A stretch of 62,575 bases of DNA, from contig OMOE01000141.1 in NCBI GenBank assembly GCA_900290365.1, positions 19,133-81,707 on the forward strand, given 5' to 3'. Shown here piece after piece: positions 35,243 through 43,019 of the stretch. The notes beneath the pieces were generated by a model. That model did not search any database, was not told the origin of the DNA, and worked only from the letters and a program-made list of their open reading frames with translations. The position numbers were made by a program, and so were the translations under genes. The stretch comes from Syntrophobacter sp. SbD1. Its GTDB lineage: Bacteria > Desulfobacterota > Syntrophobacteria > Syntrophobacterales > Syntrophobacteraceae. Each line of letters begins with the position of its first letter. Position 1 is the first letter of the stretch.

Positions 35243-36110
35243 GCCTTCTCTCGAACCTTGTCGTATTCCCGGGTGTAGACGGGCAGGTCCCGGTCAGCCA
35301 GGATACCGATAGTAAATTTTCCCCGGAGTTGCTCCTGTGACATCTCTTTGGCTTTTTCCACCCGAACGGCGGCTTCTTTCTGCCAACGCAGCATCTCCAC
35401 AGCACCGCCCATCTCGTTTCTTCTTCCATACTGTGTATGGCAGTCAGCATCTCCACAGCACCGCCCATCTCGTTTCTTCTTCCATACTGTGTATGGCAGT
35501 GGCTGACTGCTTCAACAACTGCGAACCCGCGCTTGAGGATAGCCTTGCTTATCAATTCATCGAGCATCGAAGCATGAAATACCGTGCCCCTGGAAACCAT
35601 GCCCGCCCCGGCAGTTACAGCCAGTTCGGCAATCGAAAAGGCGTGTTCGATATTTCCGTAAGGGGCGGTCGTGGCAAACGATCCGTACGGGGTTGTGGGT
35701 GAATACTGCCCGCCGGTCATGCCGTAGATATTATTGTTCACGACAATGGCTGTAAGATCAAGATTGCGGCGAGCGGCATGGATAAAGTGATTGCCTCCGA
35801 TTGCAGTGGCATCCCCATCACCCATTATCACTATCACGTTGAGCCCGGGGTTGCCCAGTTTTATGCCGGTGGCAAATGTGAGAGCGCGCCCATGCGTCGT
35901 GTGCAGGGTATTGAAATCGACATAAACTGATATCCTTCCCGAACACCCGATTCCGGATACTATGACGATTTCGTCTTTTTCGAGTCCGGTGCTGTCGATT
36001 GCCCGAATCAGGGAGCCGAGCAAGATGCCGTTTCCGCATCCCGGGCACCAGACGTGAGGGAATTTCTTGTCATGCCGCAAATATTTATGAACCAGTCTCG
36101 TAAGTGCCAT
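35230..36110 (-). pseudogene. korB: 2-oxoacid:ferredoxin oxidoreductase beta subunit, frameshifted by a 56-bp tandem duplication
   Basis: The beta subunit binds thiamine diphosphate. Present: WCPGCGNGIL near the start, GDGDATAIGGNH (TPP/Mg motif) and VVNNNIYGMTGGQ. After MGGAVEML the frame is lost because 56 bp (35389-35444) are repeated exactly (35445-35500). Beyond the duplication the proper C-terminus (RWQKEAAVRVEKAKEM... ending KAKEF) continues in another frame to 35230. Removing one copy restores a 274-aa protein of normal length. In the sequence as given the protein would lose its last ~50 residues and gain an unrelated tail. A real mutation or an assembly artefact are both possible. 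Confidence 0.88.
35389..35500 (-). repeat. 56-bp exact tandem duplication in korB
   Basis: Two identical, directly adjacent 56-bp copies (35389-35444 and 35445-35500) beginning CAGCATCTCCACAGCACC and ending TATGGCAGT. 56 is not a multiple of three, so it shifts the korB frame. Confidence 0.97.
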
Positions 36111-36112
36111 AG

Positions 36113-36157
36113 GAGTTTTGAGTTCTCAGTTTTTAGTTTTGAGTTTTGAGTTAAAAA
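36113..36157. repeat. AGTTTTGAG repeat between korA and korB
   Basis: Plus-strand run of AGTTTTGAGTTCTCAG-type units filling nearly the whole 51-nt gap between the korA stop and the korB start, ending with a short inverted AAAAACTC. Confidence 0.88.
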
Positions 36158-36161
36158 CTCT

Positions 36162-37307
36162 TCAATTCTTCACCAATCGTGTCAGGATCTCCCCCGGAGT
36201 TATCAGACTACCGTCAACGCGGTTAAGGGTTTCCACACGGGTGGCTCCCTTGTTTACTCTTTTGACCTCCCGAGAGATCTGTCCCATGTTGAGTTCCGGA
36301 ACAAGGACCATCCTGACTCGCCGCAGCACCGCTTCAACCGCCTGCCTGGGAAAGGGCCAGAGCGAAACAAGCTGGACAAGACCGGCCTTTACTCCAAGCC
36401 CGCGCGCCTCCCTGACCGCCCGGCGAGCCGAACGCGAGACCGAACCATATGCGATCACCACAATCTCGGCGTCCTCTGTCATTTCCTCATCTATTTGCTC
36501 AATATCGGGCAGGTGCTGCGTAATCTTTCTGAAAATGCGATTCATGAACGCGGTGATCTCGTCCTGACGCTCGGTCGGAAATCCACGCACATCGTGAATG
36601 AGACCGGTAACATGATACCGGTATCCGTCGCCGAAAACACTCATCGGCGGCACTCCGCGGCTGTTATCCTCATAGGGTATGTACCAGTCGGGAGGCACGT
36701 CGGGCCTTATACGATCTATCACCTCAACCTCTTCGGGACGAGGCAGGTAGATCTTTTCGCGAGTGTGCGACACGACTTCGTCGGTCAGCAGGATTACCGG
36801 AGTGCGATATTTCTCGGACAGGTTGAATGCACGTACTGTGGTCGTAAAGCAATCCTGGGTCGTGGACGCCGCCAGTACGATTATCGGGTGGTCCCCGTGT
36901 GTACCCCACCTTGCCTGCATGACATCGCCCTGGCCGACCCTGGTGGCCAGACCGGTGCTGAGGCCTCCCCGCATCACGTTCACTATTACGCACGGGACCT
37001 CAGCCGCACAGGCAAACCCGAGGTTCTCCTGCATCAGAGAAAAGCCGGGGCCGCTCGTCGCCGTCATCGACTTGACCCCGGCGAGCGAGGCCCCTATAAC
37101 AGCGCCAAGGCTTGCGATCTCATCTTCCATTTGTATAAAGACGCCATCGACAGCTGGGAGCCTCGATGACATCACCTCGCTGATTTCGGTGGCAGGCGTT
37201 ATGGGGTATCCGGCAAAGAAACGACAGCCCGCGGCAAGTGCGCCTTCGACTATGGCCTCGTTGCCTTGGAGCAAACACTGGCGTCCCGGTGGTCTTTTCA
37301 ATGTCAA
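36162..37307 (-). CDS. korA: 2-oxoacid:ferredoxin oxidoreductase alpha subunit
   Basis: 381 aa. Oxidative decarboxylation of a 2-oxoacid (2-oxoglutarate is the usual substrate of this four-subunit, short-alpha type) to acyl-CoA with reduced ferredoxin. Signatures: LQGNEAIVEGALAAGCRFFAG near the start, YPITPATEI, TATSGPGFSLMQENLGFA and the C-terminal domain with VLVPELNMGQ. The chosen start is TTG 37307, 16 nt after the ferredoxin gene, with GGGGGAG 5-6 nt upstream; the longer frame from 37442 overlaps korD. Operon order korD-korA-korB-(insertion)-korC-surE. Confidence 0.92.
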   Translation of the reverse strand: MTLKRPPGRQCLLQGNEAIVEGALAAGCRFFAGYPITPATEISEVMSSRLPAVDGVFIQMEDEIASLGAVIGASLAGVKSMTATSGPGFSLMQENLGFACAAEVPCVIVNVMRGGLSTGLATRVGQGDVMQARWGTHGDHPIIVLAASTTQDCFTTTVRAFNLSEKYRTPVILLTDEVVSHTREKIYLPRPEEVEVIDRIRPDVPPDWYIPYEDNSRGVPPMSVFGDGYRYHVTGLIHDVRGFPTERQDEITAFMNRIFRKITQHLPDIEQIDEEMTEDAEIVVIAYGSVSRSARRAVREARGLGVKAGLVQLVSLWPFPRQAVEAVLRRVRMVLVPELNMGQISREVKRVNKGATRVETLNRVDGSLITPGEILTRLVKN

Positions 37308-37323
37308 ACCGGCTCCCCCTTTC

Positions 37324-37635
37324 CTACACGCTCTGCTCGCCATTCCTTGGGCGAACGCTAATGGCGAAATCCGGACAGTGCATCTCGCACCAGCCGCACC
37401 CGGTGCACCGGTCAGAATCGACCTTTGTGGGAGCCCCCTCATCGTCGAGAGCGATACATTCCCGCGGGCAGAACGCGACGCAAATCCCGCAACATTTGCA
37501 CCAGTCGCGAAAGATATCTATCTCGAAGCGCTTGACGTCCTTTGGTTTGGACGCCCGTCTTGCTTTGGGGGGTTGGGTCTGGCTGCCGCTTTTGCGCCGT
37601 TCGGACGTTTGCCTTCCCTGTTGATCGTTTTCCAT
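37324..37635 (-). CDS. korD: 4Fe-4S ferredoxin-type delta subunit of 2-oxoacid oxidoreductase
   Basis: 103 aa with two complete 4Fe-4S motifs, CKCCGICVAFCP and CTGCGWCEMHCP, in the family's usual positions. The ~38-residue N-terminal extension is basic and Gln/Lys-rich, longer than in typical KorD. It passes electrons between the TPP subunits and ferredoxin. First gene of the kor operon; a 27-bp palindrome (37649-37675) sits just upstream of its ATG. GAGGG lies only 3 nt before the ATG. Confidence 0.92.
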   Translation of the reverse strand: MENDQQGRQTSERRKSGSQTQPPKARRASKPKDVKRFEIDIFRDWCKCCGICVAFCPRECIALDDEGAPTKVDSDRCTGCGWCEMHCPDFAISVRPRNGEQSV

Positions 37636-37648
37636 ATGCCCTCGAAAT

Positions 37649-37675
37649 TATAAATATAGTAAGCAGATATTTATA
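37649..37675 (-). promoter_or_regulatory. Perfect inverted repeat at the kor operon promoter
   Basis: TATAAATAT (37649-37657), a 9-nt spacer, and ATATTTATA (37667-37675), its exact reverse complement. A TATAAT hexamer on the minus strand (37652-37647) overlaps one arm. The position 14 nt ahead of the korD ATG suggests an operator, but it matches no regulator site I know. The remaining 300 nt up to the lipoprotein gene hold no gene I can support. Confidence 0.55.
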
Positions 37676-37980
37676 AACGAAAACCACAGTTTTGAAAAGT
37701 GACGAACTGTCGAGATCGAATGTAGAACTCGTGGCGAACTCAAGACCTGACAATTTTCCCATTGCTGGTAGAAATAGACGACTGTTGTTTGACATTCGTT
37801 GCTAGAATTTCTATTTTAGGTCGGCTGTAGGGACACACTGTCTCGTAACCCATTTCGGCTTGGTTCGGAGAAGCAATATTGCGATTCGCAGGAATTTTAT
37901 ATCCGACCCAAGGCATGACCGTGTCGTCTATTTTCCGATTTTTCCCATCCTCCTTCGGCTCGAAAAAGAAAGGGCAGGAA

Positions 37981-38511
37981 ATGAAAGGGTTTCAAAGCTA
38001 CCTGGTGATCGTTGCCGCCATCCTTCTGCTTGCTTCATGCTCGTCTGTCCAATCGCCGCTCGCCCAGTTAAAGCCGCTCACCGCGGGTGAGGCCAGGCTG
38101 ACCGAAATTGAGATGCCCGAACTGATACGCGAGGACCTGCCTTACGACGTAATTTTAAGGGTAAATTCCGAGGAAACGCCGCAAATCAGCAGGGTCTGTT
38201 TCCGTTGGCTTTCGGAGGGAATCTCATCCGCCTCGCCATCTCTTAACTGCTATGCGGCAAGGGGAGATTTTGGGACTGGAAATCCTTGCTACTCCCGGAC
38301 TTCAGTGATAAGCCCCGGTTCTGATTCCTTTTGCGTTGAAGCCTCAGATATCAAAACCGACGTCCCGGGAAGGCTGATTGTCAGAATTCGGCCGACAGGC
38401 CTCCTGGACTCCTATAACAAGCTCGAGGGCCAGGCAGAGTATGTTTACGATGGACAATTGAGGGTGACAAACGCTGTCAAAACATCAGTAACCATCGACA
38501 AGCAGGAGTGA
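37981..38511 (+). CDS. Predicted lipoprotein of unknown function
   Basis: 176 aa. The N-terminus is a lipoprotein signal (MKGFQSYLVIVAAILLLASC, lipobox LASC with Cys20). Residue 21 is Ser, so outer-membrane sorting is likely. The mature domain has beta-rich character and four more Cys. I do not recognise a family. ATG 37981 has AGGA upstream; the frame from 37879 adds a non-conserved stretch before the signal. The 3' end overlaps the convergent pseudouridine synthase gene by 27 bp. Confidence 0.8.
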   Translation: MKGFQSYLVIVAAILLLASCSSVQSPLAQLKPLTAGEARLTEIEMPELIREDLPYDVILRVNSEETPQISRVCFRWLSEGISSASPSLNCYAARGDFGTGNPCYSRTSVISPGSDSFCVEASDIKTDVPGRLIVRIRPTGLLDSYNKLEGQAEYVYDGQLRVTNAVKTSVTIDKQE

Positions 38512-39261
38512 GGAATTAACTCCTAATTGTTTTTCCAGTTGTCTCCAATCCCATGGAACACAGGTCTTCTCTTTTAACTTCGGCCAGGGCCAGCCACAGG
38601 GAAGCGGCGATTCGAACCGGAGTTTTTCCCCTCGTACAGGATGATCGACTATAAGCTCTTTGGCAAAGAGGGCTATCTGCTTCTGCGGCATCGGTGCTGA
38701 GGCTCCGTAGCGCAGGTCTCCGGCAACCGGGTGGCCCATGTGCGCGAACTGGACGCGTATTTGGTGCCTGCGTCCGGTCTCCAGTCTTATTCCAACAAGA
38801 GTGCGGTCGCGGTCGATATCCAGCACGTTGAACGAAAGTCTCGCCTCCTGCGCCCCACGGGTTTTCTCGGGCACTACCAGACTGGACCGATTCTCCCTTC
38901 TTTCGATAAAATTAACGATGCTGCCCGATTCTTTCTTTAATTCTCCCTCCAATACGGCTAGATAATATTTTTGGGCCGTCCCGGTGCGGAACTGTCCGCT
39001 GATCCTGGCGGCGGCCTTGGAAGTGCGGCAAAAAAGGATCACTCCGGCAACAGGCCTGTCCAGACGGTGGACCATCCCGAGAAAAACCCGGCCAGGCTTT
39101 TTGTACACATCCTTGACCCAGATCTTGCCGAGTTCGAGCAACGAGATTTCTTGGCTCTCGTCGGCCTGGACCAGGAGGCCGGCAGGCTTGTAGAGGACCA
39201 GCAGATGATTATCCTGGTAAAAAATCGGCCATGAAGTATGGAAAAAGTAGTCCCCATTCAT
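38485..39261 (-). CDS. RluA-family pseudouridine synthase
   Basis: 258 aa. The RluA signature with the catalytic aspartate is VHRLDRPVAG; YQDNHLLVLYKPAGLLVQ, KYYLAVLEG and RLETGRRHQIRVQFAHMGHP are further family blocks. It converts specific uridines in rRNA or tRNA to pseudouridine; the exact site cannot be told from the sequence, and there is no S4 domain at the N-terminus. Convergent with the lipoprotein gene; divergent from the rsmG-trmH fusion gene, 68 nt away. Confidence 0.93.
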   Translation of the reverse strand: MNGDYFFHTSWPIFYQDNHLLVLYKPAGLLVQADESQEISLLELGKIWVKDVYKKPGRVFLGMVHRLDRPVAGVILFCRTSKAAARISGQFRTGTAQKYYLAVLEGELKKESGSIVNFIERRENRSSLVVPEKTRGAQEARLSFNVLDIDRDRTLVGIRLETGRRHQIRVQFAHMGHPVAGDLRYGASAPMPQKQIALFAKELIVDHPVRGEKLRFESPLPCGWPWPKLKEKTCVPWDWRQLEKQLGVNSSLLLVDGY

Positions 39262-39329
39262 AGTGTGTCCAGGTTCGGATTTTAATTTTTATGTTCACAG
39301 TTCACCGTTACTCATCGCGGAGCGATGCA

Positions 39330-40796
39330 ATGCCGCCACAAAGACACGGCACGGGACCCGATGCCGGGCAACTTTCAAAGATTTTACGCGCCTCGGGTTT
39401 TCTCCTGCCTCCGGCCCAGGCAGCGCAGCTATGGAAATACCACCAGTTACTGAGGCAATACAACAAGGAACTTAACCTCACCCGCATACACAATTTTGAG
39501 AGCATGGTGCGCAAACTCTATATAGATTCTATCATGCCCGGCCGGATCATCGAACTGCCATCGCCTTTAATGGACCTTGGCAGCGGCGCTGGAATGCCTG
39601 GAATACCCCTTAAGATCGTCAATCCCAAAATAGAGATCATCCTGGCCGAGAGCAGGCGCAATCGTGTTGAATTCATGGAGACAGTCCTTGCTGAGCTGGG
39701 CCTCAAAAGAATAAACATTTTGGGACGCAGCGTGAGCGCTTCGACCGAGGCTCAGGTAAACGGCATAATAACCAGGGCCCTCGAAGTAATTCCCAAGACT
39801 TTGGAAAGAATTACCGGATCGCTGGCCAGGGGCGGGTTGGCGATCTTCATGAAAGGACCGGAATGCGGAGAGGAAATCGAAGAGGCTCAAGATCGCTTTG
39901 GCCATCGTTTCCGGCTGACAGGCGACCATCATTACCGCTTGCCGGATTCTTCAGACGAACGCAGACTGGTCGTGTTCGAGAGGCTGGATTCACCGGCCTG
40001 GGCCAGAAAAGCTGAACTTGCAAAGGAAAAACTGGTGAGAATCATCGAGAGCGAAAACAATGAAACATTTCGAAATCTAAAGAAGCTCCTCACGCCCCGA
40101 GGAATACGAAAACAGCTTCACGTGCTCGTTTTTGGGCAGAAGCAGGTATCTGAAATGCTGGTGCTGCGTCCCGAAAAGTGCGTGGCATGGATCAGCCGCG
40201 CAGACCTGGACCCGCCGCCTGACGGTTCGCCCGGACATCTGATGTGGTATCAGCTCCTCGCCCATCTATATGAGACTTTGGACCTTTTCGGAACTTCTTA
40301 CCCGGTATTGCTCGTGAAAATCGATGAAATTCCCAAGTGGACGCCCGCCGACGGCCTTCCCGAAGGATGCACCCTCTTTGTACCGTTTCAGGACCCGGAA
40401 AATGTGGGAGCTGTAATCAGGTCCGCCGTTGCGTTCGGCGTTTCAGCAATAATACTGCTCGCCGAAGCGGCCAACCCTTATCATCCAAAGTCCGTCAGGG
40501 CATCAGGAGGGGTGGTCTTCAGCGCCAACCTGCTGGAAGGTCCTTCGATACGGGATTTGCCCGATGACCTGCCGGTTGTGCCACTATCAAGCGAAGGCAT
40601 AAGAATATCGGACTACGAATTTCCGGCAAAAATGGGGCTTCTTCCGGGAATTGAAGGACCGGGATTGCCTGAAAAGTTTCGAAAGGCGGCAGTTTCGATT
40701 CCCATTTCCGGGAATGTCGAATCGCTAAACGCGGTAGTCGCCACGGCAATAGCACTATTTCAGTGGACTGAGGCAATGAACAAAATTAGAAATTAG
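39330..40796 (+). CDS. rsmG: Fusion of RsmG (16S rRNA m7G methyltransferase) and a SpoU/TrmH-type RNA 2'-O-methyltransferase
   Basis: 488 aa in two enzymes. The first ~220 residues are RsmG/GidB: ELNLTRI, PLMDLGSGAGMPGIPLKI (SAM site), AESRRNRVEF. From ~220 a linker and then a SPOUT knot domain with all three SpoU motifs: PFQDPENVGAVIRSA, GIEGPGLP and ISGNVESLNAVVATAIALF. RsmG normally is ~210 aa and stand-alone. The two parts are in one uninterrupted frame, so a bifunctional rRNA/tRNA methyltransferase is predicted. ATG 39330 has GGAG 8 nt upstream; ATG 39291 has no ribosome site. An AATTAGA-type repeat begins inside its last codons. Confidence 0.88.
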   Translation: MPPQRHGTGPDAGQLSKILRASGFLLPPAQAAQLWKYHQLLRQYNKELNLTRIHNFESMVRKLYIDSIMPGRIIELPSPLMDLGSGAGMPGIPLKIVNPKIEIILAESRRNRVEFMETVLAELGLKRINILGRSVSASTEAQVNGIITRALEVIPKTLERITGSLARGGLAIFMKGPECGEEIEEAQDRFGHRFRLTGDHHYRLPDSSDERRLVVFERLDSPAWARKAELAKEKLVRIIESENNETFRNLKKLLTPRGIRKQLHVLVFGQKQVSEMLVLRPEKCVAWISRADLDPPPDGSPGHLMWYQLLAHLYETLDLFGTSYPVLLVKIDEIPKWTPADGLPEGCTLFVPFQDPENVGAVIRSAVAFGVSAIILLAEAANPYHPKSVRASGGVVFSANLLEGPSIRDLPDDLPVVPLSSEGIRISDYEFPAKMGLLPGIEGPGLPEKFRKAAVSIPISGNVESLNAVVATAIALFQWTEAMNKIRN

Positions 40797-40808
40797 AAAT
40801 TAGGAATG
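40783..40808. repeat. AATTAGAAATTAGAAATTAGGAAT repeat, left flank of four-helix-bundle gene
   Basis: Three 7-8-base AATTAGA/AATTAGG units overlapping the end of the rsmG-trmH gene and running to the ribosome site of the next gene. It is in inverted orientation to the tract at 41271-41302. Confidence 0.88.
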
Positions 40809-40831
40809 AAGGTTTGAAGTGGAGATCGGTT

Positions 40832-41191
40832 GTGAAAGAGAATGTGATTCAGGAGAAAAGTTACACATTCGCTCTTCGGATAGTGAAACTGTATCGCTGG
40901 CTATGCGAGGAAAAGAAGGAATTTGTGTTGTCAAAACAGATTCTTCGCAGTGGAACATCGGCAGGTGCAAATGTGGAAGAGGCCATTGGCGCACAGTCTG
41001 AGAGGGACTTTCATTCAAAAATGACCATCGCTCACAAGGAGTCGCGTGAAACTCTTTACTGGCTGCGGCTTCTCCACGACTCGGGCTATATTGATGAGGG
41101 CGCATTCCGGTCACTCTTCGCAGATTCGGAAGAATTAGTAAAGATTCTTAGTTCAATAACAAAGACCATGAAAGCAAAGATTGGAAATTAG
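40832..41191 (+). CDS. Four-helix-bundle protein (23S rRNA IVP/Avd-like family), intact
   Basis: 119 aa, small and mostly helical: KSYTFALRIVKLYRWLCEEK, KEFVLSKQILRSGTSAGANVEEA, ERDFHSKMTIAHKESRETLYW and ELVKILSSITKT. These are family-typical, with the SxGAN(V/I)EEA core. Homologues occur in 23S rRNA intervening sequences and as the Avd accessory protein of diversity-generating retroelements; no reverse transcriptase lies nearby. The start is GTG 40832 with GGAG 7 nt upstream (TTG 40814 possible). It is flanked by AATTAGG/CCTAATT repeats in inverted orientation, as expected for a mobile unit. Confidence 0.88.
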   Translation: MKENVIQEKSYTFALRIVKLYRWLCEEKKEFVLSKQILRSGTSAGANVEEAIGAQSERDFHSKMTIAHKESRETLYWLRLLHDSGYIDEGAFRSLFADSEELVKILSSITKTMKAKIGN

Positions 41192-41302
41192 GCTGATCAC
41201 GGCTAAAGATTGCGATCTTCATGGCGGACATCCATTCCTAATTGCTGATTCGGGAGAAAATCGTATTTTCAATTCCTAATTCCTAACTTCTAATTCCTAA
41301 CT
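41192..41302. repeat. Right flank of four-helix-bundle gene with CCTAATTCC repeats
   Basis: About 80 nt of unrecognised sequence with one CCTAATTG unit, then AATTCCTAATTCCTAACTTC and TAATTCCTAAC (41271-41302), the reverse complement type of the left flank. It ends 5 nt inside the 3' end of the OmpA-type gene on the other strand. Confidence 0.8.
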
Positions 41303-41858
41303 ATTTTGAGGGGCCAAAATTATCGTTACGCGCCGGTTTGCTTTCCTGCCCTCCTCGGTAGCGTTGGAAGCAGCAGGCTTTGACTCTCCCCACCCTCGGG
41401 CTTTGATCCGAGATGGTGATATACCCTTGTCAACGAGGCTCTTCTTTATAGTCCAGGCCTGCAATTCCGATAGCGCGAGATTTTTCTCTTCCGAGTGAAC
41501 GCAGTCTGTATGAACGTCAACTTTTATGTTCGTGTCCGGGTATTTTTTCACCACCTCGGCCATCTTAGCTATCTCCGCGCAGGTGGCTGGTTTCATGCTG
41601 CCGCAATCGCTTTCGAAAAGCGAGTCGCACTCTATTGTTATGAATACGCCCCCTTCGCGCCTCTCGATTTGCGTTCCGTCGAAACGACTGAGAACGGATT
41701 GCAACTCGACTGAGAACGGATTGCAACTCAACTCTTTGCCTGTCCAGACAGTCGGGCCCGCAAACACCCGGAACGGCCCGTTCGTTTGCGTTATTGCCTG
41801 CGCATGCAGCCAGGGCAAGAGAACAGAAAATCACCCAAAACGGCCACCCCCGTCTCAT
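41297..41858 (-). pseudogene. OmpA-family lipoprotein, frameshifted by a 22-bp tandem duplication
   Basis: It starts at ATG 41858 with a lipoprotein signal (MRRGWPFWVIFCSLALAAC, lipobox LAAC). After VELQSVLSR the frame breaks at an exact 22-bp duplication (41686-41707, 41708-41729). In the other frame the OmpA-like peptidoglycan-binding domain continues: IECDSLFESDCGSM, KKYPDTNIKVDVHTDC and LVDKGISPSRIKARGWGESKP to the stop at 41297. Without one copy the gene would encode 179 aa, a normal Pal/OmpA-type size. As given, it makes no full protein. It could be a sequencing or assembly effect. Confidence 0.85.
41686..41729 (-). repeat. 22-bp exact tandem duplication in the OmpA-type gene
   Basis: GACTGAGAACGGATTGCAAC plus TC occurs twice head to tail. 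22 is not a multiple of three, so the reading frame is shifted. Confidence 0.96.
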
Positions 41859-41980
41859 CTCTTTCCCTCTTTCGAAAATTTAGTATTAATTAAGATTTCT
41901 TAGTGCATAACAGAATCAAAATGTCAATGCAAGTCCGATGACAATTGAAATCAGTCTCGCGGTTCTGGTAAGCTTGGTTT

Positions 41981-42901
41981 ATGACAATACTCTACCGGGA
42001 CTTCAACTCTTATTTGCGGGAAATCTTCGGTTGCCGTGTCCAGAAAATATCGCTGGATGCGGGGCTCGGCTGTCCGAACCGCGACGGGACCGTAGGGCGG
42101 GCGGGCTGTATATACTGTAACGAAAAAGGTTCCGGAACCGGGGCTATAAGCTTTGCCGGCATCTCCGAACAGATCCGGGCCGGCAAGGAAGGGCTTGCCA
42201 GGAAGTACAAAGCAAGAAAATTCCTGGCCTATTTTCAGTCATTCTCAAATACATACGCGCCCCTGCCCAGGCTGGCCGCCCTATACGAAGAGGCCCTGGC
42301 AGATCCCGATGTTGCAGGTCTCAGTATTGGGACTCGACCCGACTGCGTTTCCGATGAAATACTCGACCACCTTGCAACGCTTGGGAAAACGCATCTCATC
42401 TGGCTGGAATTCGGTCTCCAGTCGGCAAACGATGAAACGCTCAAACGCATTCGCCGGGGTCATTGCGTGGCGGCTTTCACCGATGCCGTCCAAAGAAGCC
42501 GTGTGAGAAAGATCCCCGTTTGCGCGCACGTAATACTCGGCCTTCCCGTTGAAACCATTGACGATATGCTCCATACGGCAAGGTTTCTTTCTCTCCAGGA
42601 CATACAGGCGGTAAAAATACATCTGCTCTATGTCATAAAGGGGACGGCACTCGATGAGATGTACCGTTCCGGTGCATACTCGTGTCTTTCTCGCGAGGAC
42701 TACGCGGCCGCTGCAGGAGAATTCATCGCGCTTCTTCCTCCGCGCGTAATCATTCAGAGACTCACGGGAGACCCGCACCCCGATGAGCTTGTGTCTCCGT
42801 TGTGGGCCCTCGACAAACAGCGCAACATCGAAGCCGTCAGAGCCTATATGGAAAAGAACCGCCTTTACCAGGGAAAGAATTTTGGGAGTTTTGAGTTTTG
42901 A
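41981..42901 (+). CDS. Radical SAM protein, TIGR01212/YhcC family
   Basis: 306 aa. N-terminal DFNSYLREIFGCRVQKISLD, then the cluster-binding cysteines in CPNRDGTVGRAGCIYC (the long-spaced C-x12-C-x2-C of this family), GTRPDCVSDEIL, WLEFGLQSANDETL and HVILGLPVET. It is related to YhcC and, more distantly, to the Elp3/HemN-like radical SAM enzymes; the substrate is unknown. The last residues GSFEF-stop are encoded by the AGTTTTGAG repeat, so the native C-terminus has been replaced or extended. Upstream gene is the OmpA-type gene, divergent. Confidence 0.9.
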   Translation: MTILYRDFNSYLREIFGCRVQKISLDAGLGCPNRDGTVGRAGCIYCNEKGSGTGAISFAGISEQIRAGKEGLARKYKARKFLAYFQSFSNTYAPLPRLAALYEEALADPDVAGLSIGTRPDCVSDEILDHLATLGKTHLIWLEFGLQSANDETLKRIRRGHCVAAFTDAVQRSRVRKIPVCAHVILGLPVETIDDMLHTARFLSLQDIQAVKIHLLYVIKGTALDEMYRSGAYSCLSREDYAAAAGEFIALLPPRVIIQRLTGDPHPDELVSPLWALDKQRNIEAVRAYMEKNRLYQGKNFGSFEF

Positions 42902-43004
42902 GTTTTCAGTTTTGAGTGTATAGACAAGGGGAGTTTTTAGTTTTCAGTTTTTAGTTAATGATCGAACCAAGAACTGAAAACTGAAAACTGAAAACTGAAA
43001 ACTC
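42889..43004. repeat. Gene-less inverted pair of AGTTTTGAG/AACTGAAAACT repeats
   Basis: Left arm 42889-42957 (units of AGTTTTGAGTTTTCAG, with a short unique insert), right arm 42968-43004 (AACTGAAAACT units). The arms are reverse complements with only ~10 nt between them and no gene, so it can fold into a long hairpin. It fills the whole gap between the radical SAM gene and pyrE and looks like a miniature form of the four-helix-bundle element. Confidence 0.88.
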
Positions 43005-43019
43005 TTAAGGAATACATGG

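Noticed and set aside
42889..43004. Possible CRISPR array from the regular repeats
   Set aside because: Units are 7-8 bp with no spacers and there are no cas genes; it is a short-period repeat tract.
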